A stretch of 64,000 nt of DNA. Source: Cerasibacillus terrae (GTDB taxonomy: Bacteria > Bacillota > Bacilli > Bacillales > Amphibacillaceae). Below are positions 30,769 to 40,599 of this stretch, piece by piece. A model generated the notes under the pieces. That model was not told the DNA's origin. It saw only the letters and a program-made list of their open reading frames with translations, and did no database searches. Made by a program: the position numbers and the translations under genes. The DNA is taken from assembly GCF_008039555.1 (NCBI RefSeq), contig NZ_VDUW01000005.1, forward strand, positions 164,048 to 228,047. Direction: 5' to 3'. Every line of letters starts with the position of its first letter. Positions within the stretch are counted from its first letter, which is position 1.

Positions 30769-32136
30769 TTAACCTTTTTTTATTTTATCCTTATTGGCTT
30801 CACGATGTTGCCAGCGGTGTATTTTTCTTAAAAGCCCATAAGATATTTGGACATCTCTTTCTCCCAGAGTACTTCCAGGCTTTGCACGCATCCAAATGGA
30901 TTTGGAGAAAGCAATAAGTTGATCAGGATAAACACTGCGATGACCAATAATAATATATGCGGAAAGACACGCACCGACCACATATATTCCAATTGTGCTA
31001 CCAAATAATTCAAATCCCATCAAAATGGCTGCCACAGGTGTATTGGATGCGGCTGCCACGACAGCAACCATCCCAACACTTGCACCTAGAATCGGATGAA
31101 TACCAAATATACCAGCTAATGCATTGCCTGCTAATGCCCCAATAACAAACTGTGGGGTCACAATTCCACCATAAAAACCAGAGCCAAGTGTAATAGCTAC
31201 AAGTAATGCTTTCCAAAAGAAGCCAAAAAACGGAATATCTGCTCCACTAAGCGCTTTATCCATCAATGGTAAACTTAATCCAAGATAGTCAACAGGTATA
31301 ATTAAAATTAAAATAGATAAAGTCACCCCACCAATCACAGGCATCATTGGTCGCCATATATGGAAACGCTGTTGTATATAACTAAAAAAGAGACGAATCT
31401 CTTCAAACATAACAATAAACAATAATGCAGCAAGCCCACATAAAATACCGATTATGATAATTTTTAAAAATAACATGTATGAAAAATCTGTTATAAAATC
31501 AATCGGATAATAAGTATAAGAAATACCCCAAAACTTACTAATTTGTGCAGAAGTTATTCCAGCAATAACAGTGGCAAATAAATAATCATGACGAACCCTA
31601 CCTAAAGACATGATCTCTATCGCATAGATTGCTCCAGCAAATGGTGTACCGAAAACACTTGCAAATCCAGCACTTACCCCACATGCAACTATTTTCTTTT
31701 GTAACTCTGGGGGCAGATGAATCAAACGACCAAACCAAGATGCAATGGTACCACCAATATGAGAACAAGGTCCTTCCTTTCCAGCAGATCCACCAGATGC
31801 AAGGGTTATGATAGCTGCTATTGGTTTAATTGGCATTGTTTTCATAGGCAAAATCCCATCTTGCTTATGGACTGCTCTTATAACAGAATCATTTTCTGCC
31901 TTCCTTTTCCGGTAGCCGAAATAAATCAATAACCCATTCAAAAGTCCTCCAATAGGGAGTAGAATGAGTTGAAACCAAAACGGTATATGTGCTGTTTGAT
32001 TTAAAGAATAAAACAATGCTAATAAAAATATACTTGTACCAGTACCAACAAGAATCCCGGTTATTGATGCTAAAAAAAGCCACCTTAGAAGGGTAGCTAG
32101 CATTACAAATGGTTCAATATAATTTATGCGAAACAA
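30769..32136 (-). CDS. ClC-family chloride channel/antiporter
   Basis: A 455-residue ClC protein with about 12 to 18 membrane helices. The selectivity motif GGSAGKEGPCSHIGG (about residues 114-128) is the GKEGP version of the family GxxGxEGP; FGTPFAGAIYAIE (near 160) and GFYGGIVTPQFVIGALAGN (near 317) are the other pore signatures. There is no CBS domain. It may be a chloride/proton antiporter or a fluoride-insensitive channel; the type cannot be decided by eye. A TTG start at 32136 follows AGGAGTGG by nine bases. Confidence 0.88.
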   Translation of the reverse strand: MFRINYIEPFVMLATLLRWLFLASITGILVGTGTSIFLLALFYSLNQTAHIPFWFQLILLPIGGLLNGLLIYFGYRKRKAENDSVIRAVHKQDGILPMKTMPIKPIAAIITLASGGSAGKEGPCSHIGGTIASWFGRLIHLPPELQKKIVACGVSAGFASVFGTPFAGAIYAIEIMSLGRVRHDYLFATVIAGITSAQISKFWGISYTYYPIDFITDFSYMLFLKIIIIGILCGLAALLFIVMFEEIRLFFSYIQQRFHIWRPMMPVIGGVTLSILILIIPVDYLGLSLPLMDKALSGADIPFFGFFWKALLVAITLGSGFYGGIVTPQFVIGALAGNALAGIFGIHPILGASVGMVAVVAAASNTPVAAILMGFELFGSTIGIYVVGACLSAYIIIGHRSVYPDQLIAFSKSIWMRAKPGSTLGERDVQISYGLLRKIHRWQHREANKDKIKKG

Positions 32137-32442
32137 AACATACCACTCCTAATTCGCTCTTTATTAAACATAGCACTCTTTAGGGGGCTTGTCATCTGAC
32201 CGCCACTTTTTAAAACACCGAGTTAATCAAAGGTCCTCCACATATTTAAAACGATACTCCAATTTCTCTATCCTATTTTATCTTCCGATTAATACTTATT
32301 TATAAGAAAAAAATACATCTATACAATGCTTTTCCCACTCGAAAGCAATACATATGACCTATTTCTTTTGACTCATGTATTTCAGAGTATTTTATGGAAT
32401 AATAAATTTCAGATATTTATTAATTAGGAGAGGTTGGTTTAT
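32137..32442. other. Divergent intergenic region
   Basis: About 300 bases between the ClC gene (minus) and a lipoprotein gene (plus). AT-rich, no ORF with a ribosome site and no clear sigma-A pair with good spacing. It must hold both promoters, but I cannot assign them with confidence. Confidence 0.4.
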
Positions 32443-33693
32443 TTGAGAAATTTCACGAAACTTTTTGGAGTGTTCCTATTGATTCTGTTTCTACTAATGG
32501 CTTGTGGAAAGGAAGAAGCAGGTAAAAATGAAATAGAAAATGTTTCAACAGAAGATGAAAAAGAAACAAAAGATGAAGAAAAGGAAAATAAAGAAACAAT
32601 TGAAGAGGAAAAAGAGAAGAAATCGGAGGAAAATGACAACAAGGAGTCAGCAAGTGAAATCATGAATCCAGCAATTGCAGAGGAAACGGATGGAGATGTA
32701 GAAGTACTGTATACGAATGTAAACCCTGAAGTCGAACATAATATGGATGGATTCATTGTAAAGGTAAATAAATATCAAGTGACACACGTAACAGATATGA
32801 AACAAAGTGAAGAACACCGATTTGAAGATTTAGAAGGATATGTTATCACAGCTGATATAGCGATAGAAAACACCTCAGACCATGATATATATTATACTCC
32901 AAATTTACGAATTCAAACGGATGATCGGTATGATTATATCCCTTCGAAAGATATATATTACGTAGCAGAGGATAACAAACTTAAGTTGGAGGAAAATTTC
33001 AAGTCTGGATCTGAACATAATTTTTTCCACATATTTATCTTAACAGAAGAAGAATATATAAAGGCGCTTTCCCTTGATCCAAAACTAATTGTAGAAGCTG
33101 GTGCAAGTAAGAACAAAGATTTTTCTGACTCCTACCGTGAAGAAGGATTTTTTAGCTTTCCTTTGAATGAAGAACAATCTGAAAAAGCAGCAAATGCTAC
33201 TGATTTTTATCAAGATAAATTAACAACAAATGGAATCGCGACAAAGGAATTGATTTCCGAAAAGAAAGATATCAATGAATCTCAAGAAATTGATAAATTT
33301 AAAATTACGATTGAAGGTGTTCAATACACGGATATCGTACCAAATGATTCTAGTAAAGAGAGATTTAAGAATTTTGGTGATAATGATCTTGTCGCAATGA
33401 CCATTCAAGTTTCTACAGACAATCAATCAGATGTCATGACTTATAATGATAGTAGCGCTAAATTAATTGTAAATGATGGTGAAGAAAGATTTCTTTCTCA
33501 AGGAATGGTCGAAAATTATAATCCACGTGAATTAAACCCTGGTGATAGCGGGGAACGACAAATTGTATTCATTTTCCAAAAGAAATACTTTGAGCTGTAT
33601 GAAAAATTCGATTTAGAAATGGGACCATTTATGGGGAAAGACGGATATGAATTTAAAGAAAAAACAATGGAATTTGAGATACCTGCACCTTAA
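32443..33693 (+). CDS. DUF5068-like lipoprotein
   Basis: A 416-residue exported lipoprotein. The signal peptide ends in the lipobox LMAC (Cys near residue 21). Residues about 25-75 are a very Glu/Lys-rich linker, typical for tethering a domain through the cell wall. Two beta-rich halves follow, each with a phrase like DGFIVKVNKYQVTHVTD or FKITIEGVQYTDIVPND, suggesting a repeated DUF5068/DUF4352-type immunoglobulin-like fold. The TTG at 32443 has GGAGAGG nine bases ahead; the TTG at 32434 is too close to it. Function unknown; monocistronic with terminator. Confidence 0.75.
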   Translation: MRNFTKLFGVFLLILFLLMACGKEEAGKNEIENVSTEDEKETKDEEKENKETIEEEKEKKSEENDNKESASEIMNPAIAEETDGDVEVLYTNVNPEVEHNMDGFIVKVNKYQVTHVTDMKQSEEHRFEDLEGYVITADIAIENTSDHDIYYTPNLRIQTDDRYDYIPSKDIYYVAEDNKLKLEENFKSGSEHNFFHIFILTEEEYIKALSLDPKLIVEAGASKNKDFSDSYREEGFFSFPLNEEQSEKAANATDFYQDKLTTNGIATKELISEKKDINESQEIDKFKITIEGVQYTDIVPNDSSKERFKNFGDNDLVAMTIQVSTDNQSDVMTYNDSSAKLIVNDGEERFLSQGMVENYNPRELNPGDSGERQIVFIFQKKYFELYEKFDLEMGPFMGKDGYEFKEKTMEFEIPAP

Positions 33694-33697
33694 TCAA

Positions 33698-33736
33698 AAT
33701 ACCCTTCCACCCGTAAGGAGGGGTATTTTATTTTAT
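33698..33736. terminator. Bidirectional terminator
   Basis: AAAATACCCTTCC and GGAGGGGTATTTTA pair around a short loop between convergent genes; T runs are found on both strands. Confidence 0.75.
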
Positions 33737-34270
33737 AATCGGAAGTATTTTTTTAAATAAACTTGTATCAGCAGCTTTCATTAATTCATAAAGAACCATT
33801 TCAACAGATGTGACTCTCATTCCATACGACTTCATTTTTTCTAAACCAATTTGTTTGTTTTCCTTTGTACGGGAGGATACAGCATCTTGAACAACTTCCA
33901 CTTCATAGCCTAACGATGTTAAACCAACTGCTGTTTGATATACACAAATATGTGCCTCAATTCCAGCAATGATGATTTGCTTACGATTCATTTTCGATAG
34001 TTCTTGTACTAATTGATCATTCTCACATGCATTAAACGTCATCTTTGGTATTGGTTGCATGTTTTCTGGCATATGTTTAGCGATTTCTTTAGATGTTTGT
34101 CCAAGACCTTCTGGATATTGTTCTAACCAGACCATTGGTATGTCTAGTAACTTAAGTCCCTTAATCAATTGAATTAACCGTTCTCTTAATTCTTCATGTT
34201 TGTAAACAATCTCTGCTAATTTTCCCTGGACATCCACTAGAATAAAAACTGTATTTTCTTTGTTGAACAT
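33728..34270 (-). CDS. Isochorismatase-family cysteine hydrolase
   Basis: A 180-residue hydrolase of the YcaC/nicotinamidase-like family. The catalytic triad is visible: Asp in VFILVDVQGKL (about residue 12), Lys in IPKMTFNAC (about 79), and Cys in GIEAHICVYQTA (about 112). The substrate is not predictable; family members cleave amides or carbamoyl groups. The ATG at 34270 has GGAGAGGAG ahead; an in-frame ATG 21 bases earlier is less well placed. Divergent from the aminotransferase gene. Confidence 0.88.
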   Translation of the reverse strand: MFNKENTVFILVDVQGKLAEIVYKHEELRERLIQLIKGLKLLDIPMVWLEQYPEGLGQTSKEIAKHMPENMQPIPKMTFNACENDQLVQELSKMNRKQIIIAGIEAHICVYQTAVGLTSLGYEVEVVQDAVSSRTKENKQIGLEKMKSYGMRVTSVEMVLYELMKAADTSLFKKILPIIK

Positions 34271-34472
34271 GTCTAATTCTCCTCTCCACATCTCTACCCA
34301 TATTATAATTTGTATTCTAGTCTAAACTAAACTATACATACTTAGTTTAATACAAATCTATACTTTTTAGAATATAAAAAATATAATAAATTGGTAAATA
34401 ATAATAAAATATGTTAACATAACCTAATAACTTTATATACTAGATAAAATAGACTCAGGGAGTGACTTTATA

Positions 34473-35630
34473 TTGGATATGATAAATAAACGTGCACAAG
34501 AAATTGAAATTACAGGAATTCGGGTATTTGCAAATCAAGTTGAACAATATGCAGATGGAGTCAATTTAACAATCGGTCAGCCTGATTTTCCCACTCCTGA
34601 AAGAGTAAAACAGGCTGGTATTAAAGCCATCGAAAATAATTTAACCGGATATTCACATAGTGCCGGGATACTTGAATTAAGACAAAGTGTTGCTCGCTTT
34701 TTTGAAGACAAATATAATTTTAGTTATAATCCTGAAACAGAAATCATTATCACATCAGGGGTAAGCGAGGCAATTGATTCTGTATTAAGAACGATATTAT
34801 CTGAAGGAGATGAAGTCATTCTCCCTGCACCTATTTTTTCTGCATATGAACCAATCGTTCATCTTTGTGGTGCAAAGGTAGTTTATTTAGACACATCTGA
34901 TACAGATTTTATTCCTGATCCAAACAGATTAAATGATCTAATTACGGACAAGACAAAAGCAATTATATTCAATTATCCAACCAATCCAACAGGTGTAACC
35001 ATCTCTAATGAAAAGATGAAACAACTTGTGGATGTACTTAAGAAACATGATATTTTTATCCTTTCTGATGAAATTTATAGTGAAAATTCATATGCTGGAA
35101 AACATCAATCATTTGCTCAATTTCCAGAATTAAAGAATCAATTGTTTTTACTACATGGACTATCCAAATCACATTCAATGACAGGTTGGAGAATTGGTTA
35201 TGTTCTAGGGCCTGAGGATATCATGGAACATGTGGTCAAAGTGCATTTATATAACTGTATTTGTGCATCTGTTCCAGGCCAATATGCTGCAATAGAGGCT
35301 TTAACAAATAGTTTAGAAACACCGAACGAAATGAATAAAGCTTACATAGAACGTAGGGATTATGTTTACGATCGCTTGAATAAAATGGGCTTACATGCGG
35401 TGAAACCAACTGGAGCATTTTATATTTTTCCTTCCATAAAAGATACTGGCCTTACTTCTTTTGAGTTTGCAACAAAATTATTAGAAGAAGAGCATGTGGC
35501 AGTTGTTCCGGGAGATGCTTTTACAACATATGGTGAAGGTTTTATTCGTATTTCTTATGCAGGTTCCATTCAATTATTAAAAGAAGGAATGAATCGCCTT
35601 GAAAGATTTATGAATAAACTAACAAAATAA
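34473..35630 (+). CDS. patA: Class I aminotransferase, PatA-like
   Basis: A 385-residue PLP fold-type I aminotransferase. LTIGQPDFPTPE near residue 35 and FNYPTNPTGV near 168 are family signatures. The PLP lysine is in HGLSKSHSMTGWRIGY (about residue 231), and the terminal Arg is in FIRISYAGS. The overall pattern matches Bacillus PatA, an N-acetyl-LL-diaminopimelate aminotransferase of lysine synthesis, although other aromatic/branched substrates are possible. The TTG at 34473 follows GGGAG by about ten bases. Not linked to lysine genes here. Confidence 0.85.
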   Translation: MDMINKRAQEIEITGIRVFANQVEQYADGVNLTIGQPDFPTPERVKQAGIKAIENNLTGYSHSAGILELRQSVARFFEDKYNFSYNPETEIIITSGVSEAIDSVLRTILSEGDEVILPAPIFSAYEPIVHLCGAKVVYLDTSDTDFIPDPNRLNDLITDKTKAIIFNYPTNPTGVTISNEKMKQLVDVLKKHDIFILSDEIYSENSYAGKHQSFAQFPELKNQLFLLHGLSKSHSMTGWRIGYVLGPEDIMEHVVKVHLYNCICASVPGQYAAIEALTNSLETPNEMNKAYIERRDYVYDRLNKMGLHAVKPTGAFYIFPSIKDTGLTSFEFATKLLEEEHVAVVPGDAFTTYGEGFIRISYAGSIQLLKEGMNRLERFMNKLTK

Positions 35631-35634
35631 GTTC

Positions 35635-35680
35635 AAATCACAAAGATATGTAGGAGTACATGTCTTTGTGATTTTTTTAA
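35635..35680. terminator. Bidirectional terminator after patA
   Basis: AAATCACAAAGA and TCTTTGTGATTTTTTT form a strong stem between convergent patA and the TatD-like gene. Confidence 0.8.
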
Positions 35681-35689
35681 TTCAATTTC

Positions 35690-36466
35690 TTAAATAGAGT
35701 AAAATGCTTTCGTATTTTCATAGATTTGTTGATAAACAACTGCTTCTTCTATCTGCTTTATTTCTGCAATTTTTTTAATCACCAGATGTACCATTCTAGA
35801 ATGTGTCAGTATATTCTTAAAAGGACCATCAAACGGCCATGGTCCATCTGTTTCCACCATCATTTGGGTTAATGGATATTTCTTCACAAGCGCATCACGT
35901 TTGGGTTTATAGATAATATCAGGGGTGAAGGAAATGAAATAACCATTTTGAATCATTCTCTCGGTCGTTTGCTCATCCCCTTTAAACCAATGAAAATGTG
36001 CCTTTTCTATGGAATATTCTTCTAATAATGAACAGACGATTGGTGCATCCTCATAAACCGCATGCAGGATTATCGGTTTGGCTAATTGTTTAGCCTTTCG
36101 GATAAAAGTTTCTAGAAGTCTAATATATGGTTGTCGTGGGAGTTCTTGATTTTCTTTTCGTAAATAAAAGGGAAGCCCTACTTCCCCAACCGCTACCATT
36201 TGTGAATGATAAGTATCCATCATTTTTAAAAGCATTTCTACCTCAGCAATATCTGGAAATGTTTGTTCTGGGTGAAACCCGAAAGCTGGTTTGACTTTCG
36301 AATTTTCCTTAGATAATTTCAAATTATCTCTTGCAGATGATGCATTTATTGAAACAGAAATCAGTGCATCTATGTGATACTTATCTAGACTTTTTATAAT
36401 TTTTTCGCGTGTTATTCTTTTATATTTATCAAAGTGGATATGCGCATCAATTACTGAGTTATCCAT
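35690..36466 (-). CDS. TatD-like metal-dependent hydrolase
   Basis: A 258-residue amidohydrolase-superfamily protein. Metal ligands appear as DAHIHFD (about 7-13), Glu in VAVGEVGLPF (near 94), His in IILHAVYED (near 134), His in HFHWFKG, and Asp in MVETDGPWPF (near 204). TatD proteins are 3'-5' DNases or related phosphodiesterases, though other substrates are possible in this shorter group. GAFGFHPEQ-like AFGFHPEQTF supports TatD. Its ATG overlaps the stop of a 35-codon gene, so translation is probably coupled. Confidence 0.82.
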   Translation of the reverse strand: MDNSVIDAHIHFDKYKRITREKIIKSLDKYHIDALISVSINASSARDNLKLSKENSKVKPAFGFHPEQTFPDIAEVEMLLKMMDTYHSQMVAVGEVGLPFYLRKENQELPRQPYIRLLETFIRKAKQLAKPIILHAVYEDAPIVCSLLEEYSIEKAHFHWFKGDEQTTERMIQNGYFISFTPDIIYKPKRDALVKKYPLTQMMVETDGPWPFDGPFKNILTHSRMVHLVIKKIAEIKQIEEAVVYQQIYENTKAFYSI

Positions 36467-36566
36467 TGTTCTCCCTACTCTTCTTACTTTTTCTTCTTGC
36501 TAGTACCTTCTTTATAAATGGATATAGGATTACTCCTATTCGTATTAATTTTCGAAGACGTTTCAT
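36459..36566 (-). CDS. Small basic protein coupled to the TatD-like gene
   Basis: A 35-residue ORF starting MKRLRKLIRIGVILYP. It has a good ribosome site (AAGGATG, six bases ahead of ATG) and its stop (TAA at 36459-36461) lies inside the start of the TatD-like gene, giving an eight-base overlap typical of translational coupling. It is strongly basic (runs of Arg/Lys at both ends) with a short hydrophobic middle, so it could associate with membrane or nucleic acid. No family recognised; it could also simply be a translational leader. Confidence 0.5.
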   Translation of the reverse strand: MKRLRKLIRIGVILYPFIKKVLARRKSKKSRENNG

Positions 36567-36680
36567 GTTATTCATCCTTTTTTATATGTGTTAGTCTTAT
36601 CTTCCCACAATCTCTTCATTTGAAACAAGATTTTTATATTTGATAAAAAAGGTATCATCGTTTTTTAAATTTCATACTCC

Positions 36681-37862
36681 TTAAGTAAACTTCTCTAATA
36701 ATACGTATAATATCATACAATGATGGAAGTTGCGTGTATCTAAAGAGGTTATTGTTTCTAATTTCTTCATCCGATAAATCAATGTGTTGCGATGAATATA
36801 CAATGCTTTTGCAGCCTTACTTAAATTCATGTTTTTATCACAATACATCATAAAATCACGCTTTAATTCCATAAATGATTCATCTTCAATTAATGGTGTC
36901 ATCCGAAATCGCAAATGTTCTGTTAATGTAGGACTAATATAATCTGGTAATTGTTTTAATAAAACATCCCAATCATAATAACTATAAATATGTGACTTCA
37001 TTTTTCCCCTTTTAGCGAATGCAAGCAATCTCTCTCCTTCATGATAAGAATAATTAATTTCTTTTAGTGACTTACTTAATGAACCAGCTACAATTAAAAC
37101 ATCTTTTACATGGTAAATCATAAATAATTTCTGTAATTCCTCAGCACGCTCTTTGAACCGTTTCATTTTCTGAAAGTATTCCTGTTTAGAAGATATGGAT
37201 TTCATTACAATGATTTTTTCTGTATTAAAATAGGTACATATGTCATTTCGATTCGTCATAAATATTTTTCTAGTACATGTTAGAAGTGATTTTTTCAAAA
37301 TACTAAATGTATGTGTTTCATGATTTGTTTTTAAATCATGCATTAATGTATCCCCTATATCAATTAGGATACAAAAATAATGGGAATGCATATCAATCTT
37401 CAATAAATCACAATATTGCTTTATACGATTTTGGTCAACTTCTTCATTTAATAAAACATACTGAACAAAGGTATCCAATGTTTTTTCTTCTAATTCTTCC
37501 AATTGTTTATAAAACACCTCTTGCCACATCAATTCTACATATTTTTTAATTAATTGTGCGTGTGGCATGACTTGACTAGGTGGACCAATAATTCCTAAAA
37601 CACCAACAACTTGTTGATTAAAGAATAAAGGGACAGCAACACCTGGAAAGACATCATCAAATTGGGCTACCTCCTGCTCTTCATAAAGAATATAGTCATT
37701 TTTTTCGATGACTTCTTTGGATGGTAGATGAATTTTTCCGACTCGATTATATTGGGAATCTGCAAGAATAACACCATTAACATCTGTTAAACTGATCGGA
37801 AATGGCAAAATTCTTGTAACCGCTTTCATTACCTTTTGTGCATATTGTACAAATGCTTCCAT
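36681..37862 (-). CDS. CdaR/PucR-type transcriptional regulator
   Basis: A 393-residue regulator. The N-terminal sugar-diacid-recognition-type domain (about 1-130; ISLTDVNGVILADS, DVFPGVAVPLFFNQQVVGVLGIIG) senses a small acid. A central GGDEF-like fold (about 160-300) follows, and the C-terminal HTH_30 domain (about 335-390) holds LSKAAKALYIHRNTLIYRMKKLE split as helix-turn-helix. It is divergent from the oxidase-NSS transporter pair and likely controls it in response to the substrate (inference). Confidence 0.88.
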   Translation of the reverse strand: MEAFVQYAQKVMKAVTRILPFPISLTDVNGVILADSQYNRVGKIHLPSKEVIEKNDYILYEEQEVAQFDDVFPGVAVPLFFNQQVVGVLGIIGPPSQVMPHAQLIKKYVELMWQEVFYKQLEELEEKTLDTFVQYVLLNEEVDQNRIKQYCDLLKIDMHSHYFCILIDIGDTLMHDLKTNHETHTFSILKKSLLTCTRKIFMTNRNDICTYFNTEKIIVMKSISSKQEYFQKMKRFKERAEELQKLFMIYHVKDVLIVAGSLSKSLKEINYSYHEGERLLAFAKRGKMKSHIYSYYDWDVLLKQLPDYISPTLTEHLRFRMTPLIEDESFMELKRDFMMYCDKNMNLSKAAKALYIHRNTLIYRMKKLETITSLDTRNFHHCMILYVLLEKFT

Positions 37863-38040
37863 AAACAGCTATTCCCCCTTCAAACAAGAATTAATTGATG
37901 ATAATTATACCATATTTCTAAAATTTTTAGAAAAATTAATAAACTTAATGCTGTTTTTTCGTTTCTTTAACCATAGTTTTTTATAAGACTTCCTAATAAA
38001 ATATATTACTAAGAATAAACAAAATAAAAGGGTGATTGAT

Positions 38041-39210
38041 ATGATGAAAAAAACGGATATTATCATTGTTGGTGGCGGCGTAATTGGATCAAGTATTGCC
38101 TATCACCTACTTCAAGATGGATATACAGGAGAAATCATCATTTTTGAAAAGGATAAAAAATATGAATTTGCCTCTACCCCGAGAAGTGCTGGTGGTATTA
38201 GACAATTATTTACAACCGCTGTAAATGTCCAAATGGGTAAATACGGGATAGAAAAGTACAAAACCTTCCCAGAGGATATGGCTGTTGACGGAGAAAGAGC
38301 AGAAATCGATTTCAAACAACATGGATATCTTTTTTTAGGAAAATCAGAACAAGAGATGAATCATTTTGAAGCACAATCTGCTCTTCAACAAGCACAAGGT
38401 GTGCAAACAGAAGTATTATCTAAGGAAGATTTACTATCAATCATTCCTGAATTAACGACAGATGATCTAGTTGGTGGACTTTATTCCAAAGACGATGGGT
38501 ACTTGGATCCTTATTCGGTCATGCAAGGCTATGCTAGAAAGGCTAGACAATTGGGTGCAGCTTATATTTATGAAGCCGTTGATGAAATTTTATATAACAG
38601 AGATGGCGTAAATGGAGTTAAAACGGAAAATGGTGATGTTTTTAAAGCACCTATTGTTATTAATAGTGCTGGCCCTTGGGCACCTGTTTTAAGTGAAAAA
38701 ATTAATTTGCCTATCCCAGTTGTTCCACTTAAAAGACAAATTATCCAATTTAATACGGAAAAAGAATTAATCAATCAATTACCACTTACTGTTGACCCAA
38801 CTGGTGTTTATTTCCGTCATGAAGGAGATTCCATTATTACCGGATATGCAGAAGATGTCAAGCCTGGAATTAATTTCACATGGAAACGTTCTTTCTTCCT
38901 GAAAGAATTATGGCCTGTTCTGGCTCATCGAATTTCCAATTTTGAACGTGCGAAAATTCAAAGTGGTTGGGCTGGAATTTATAGTCATAACACGATTGAT
39001 CAAAATGCAATTATCGGAATGCATCCACAGTTAAATGGATATTACCTAGCTTGTGGATTTAGTGGTCACGGCATGCAACAAGCACCAGCAGTTGGGAAAG
39101 GATTGGCTGAACTAATTCAAAAAGGAAAATATGAAAATATTGACCTTCATGCCTTACGTTTTGAACGATTTGCTGAAAAAGAACTTGTTTTAGAAGGAGC
39201 AATTGTATAA
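38041..39210 (+). CDS. FAD-dependent amino-acid oxidase (DAO family)
   Basis: A 389-residue oxidoreductase. The FAD-binding motif IIIVGGGVIGSSIAYHL occupies residues 7-23; TPRSAGGIRQLF near 48 and the C-terminal GFSGHGMQQAPAVGKGLAELI near 345 are features of sarcosine oxidase beta / glycine oxidase / D-amino acid dehydrogenase proteins. Secondary amines or D-amino acids are likely substrates. The ATG at 38041 lies about six bases after AAAGGGTG; an upstream GTG overlaps this site. The next gene is an NSS amino-acid transporter 30 bases on, and a CdaR-type regulator is divergent: a compact catabolic unit. Confidence 0.85.
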   Translation: MMKKTDIIIVGGGVIGSSIAYHLLQDGYTGEIIIFEKDKKYEFASTPRSAGGIRQLFTTAVNVQMGKYGIEKYKTFPEDMAVDGERAEIDFKQHGYLFLGKSEQEMNHFEAQSALQQAQGVQTEVLSKEDLLSIIPELTTDDLVGGLYSKDDGYLDPYSVMQGYARKARQLGAAYIYEAVDEILYNRDGVNGVKTENGDVFKAPIVINSAGPWAPVLSEKINLPIPVVPLKRQIIQFNTEKELINQLPLTVDPTGVYFRHEGDSIITGYAEDVKPGINFTWKRSFFLKELWPVLAHRISNFERAKIQSGWAGIYSHNTIDQNAIIGMHPQLNGYYLACGFSGHGMQQAPAVGKGLAELIQKGKYENIDLHALRFERFAEKELVLEGAIV

Positions 39211-39240
39211 CAAAACGCTTAAGAAAAGAGGTGGTTCTAA

Positions 39241-40596
39241 ATGAAGGGGAAAAAGAAATCAAGAGAAAACTGGGGCTCTCGATTAGGTTTCATTATGGCA
39301 ACGGCTGGATTTTCTATTGGTTTAGGAAATATTTGGCGATTTTCCTATGTAGCTGGACATAATGGTGGGGGAGCATTTCTCTTAATCTATCTTCTTATTA
39401 TCGCTGTTATCGGTATTCCCATTTTTCTAGCTGAAACAGGTTTAGGTAGAAAAGTACAAACAGGGATTATAACAGGACTGAGACAATTAACACGAAAAGG
39501 AAGTCCTTGGGTATTATTCATTGGTTGGTTAGGCATTTTGGCAGCAGGACTTATCATGTCCTACTACCTTATGATTATGGGGTGGATATTTGCCTATATT
39601 TTCAAAGTTGGTCTTGGTACATTTAATGGGGCCACTACCGAACAAATTGCCAAGATATATGAAGACTTAGTTTCTAATCCTTTAGCTGTCATTGGATATA
39701 CACTCATTCCAACTTTGATTATCGGGCTCATTGTTTCCCGCGGAGTAAAAAATGGGATTGAAAAATTCGTTAAAATAAGCATGCCCATTCTATTAATCAT
39801 GCTTATTTTACTCGCAATTTACTCCCTATCATTACCAGGATCAATGGACGGTGTTGTTTGGTATTTAAAACCTGACTTTTCCGTCATTACTCCGAAAACC
39901 TTTCTAGAAGCGTTAGGGCAAGTCTTTTTCTCTTTAGGTATAGGATTAGCCGGGGCGTTTACGTATGGAAGTTATTTAGATCCGCAGAATTCAGATTTAG
40001 TAAAAGACAGTGTTTGGGTCATTTCCTTTGATACAACAATTGCCTTCTTATCTGGCTTAGTTATTTTCCCTGCATTATTTGCCTTTCAAATTGCTCCAGA
40101 CTCTGGTCCTGGATTGCTTTTCCTCACGATTCCAAACATCCTTGATAAAATGCCAGGTGGTACCATTTTCGGAATGATGTTCTTTATCCTAGTCATCATT
40201 GCTGCCATTACAACAGCTGTCGGATTAATTGAAACTGTATCAGCTAATACTGCTGAACTTCTTAATCTCAAGCGAAAGACCAGTGTATGGCTATGGCTAG
40301 GTGTCATGTTTATATTAGCTATTCCATCGATTTTATCTCATGGACCGTGGGCACATATCGAATTATTCAGCAAAAACATCTTTGAATTGATTGATTATGT
40401 ATCTGGGAATATCTTATTAGTTTTGAGTGGGTTATTTATTTCTTTATATGTTGTGTTCAAATGGAAATTCCAAAACTTTCAACATGATATTAATATCGGA
40501 GCGACTTCCATTAAAATAACAGCTATTTCTAAACCAGTTATTCAATTTGTTATTCCGATAGCTATTTTGATTATTTTAGTATCTGGATTGTTATGA
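39241..40596 (+). CDS. Sodium-dependent (NSS/LeuT-type) amino-acid transporter
   Basis: A 451-residue neurotransmitter:sodium symporter. The first helix has the unwound motif GFSIGLGNIWRFSYVAGHNGGGAF (split at about residues 22 and 36) that coordinates Na+ and substrate. About 11 or 12 spans follow. The basic N-terminus MKGKKKSRENWGSRLGF is typical. It probably brings in the substrate of the upstream oxidase. Good ribosome site (AGAGGTGG). Ends at a bidirectional terminator. Confidence 0.9.
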   Translation: MKGKKKSRENWGSRLGFIMATAGFSIGLGNIWRFSYVAGHNGGGAFLLIYLLIIAVIGIPIFLAETGLGRKVQTGIITGLRQLTRKGSPWVLFIGWLGILAAGLIMSYYLMIMGWIFAYIFKVGLGTFNGATTEQIAKIYEDLVSNPLAVIGYTLIPTLIIGLIVSRGVKNGIEKFVKISMPILLIMLILLAIYSLSLPGSMDGVVWYLKPDFSVITPKTFLEALGQVFFSLGIGLAGAFTYGSYLDPQNSDLVKDSVWVISFDTTIAFLSGLVIFPALFAFQIAPDSGPGLLFLTIPNILDKMPGGTIFGMMFFILVIIAAITTAVGLIETVSANTAELLNLKRKTSVWLWLGVMFILAIPSILSHGPWAHIELFSKNIFELIDYVSGNILLVLSGLFISLYVVFKWKFQNFQHDINIGATSIKITAISKPVIQFVIPIAILIILVSGLL

Positions 40597-40599
40597 TTT

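Noticed and set aside
32439..32756. Minus-strand Ser/Phe-rich ORFs over the DUF5068-like gene
   Set aside because: Antisense of the Glu/Lys-rich linker, a common source of spurious open frames.
34318..34350. Inverted repeat TAAACTAA...TTAGTTTA between divergent genes
   Set aside because: It could be an operator, but AT-rich chance repeats are common here and no regulator gene is adjacent.
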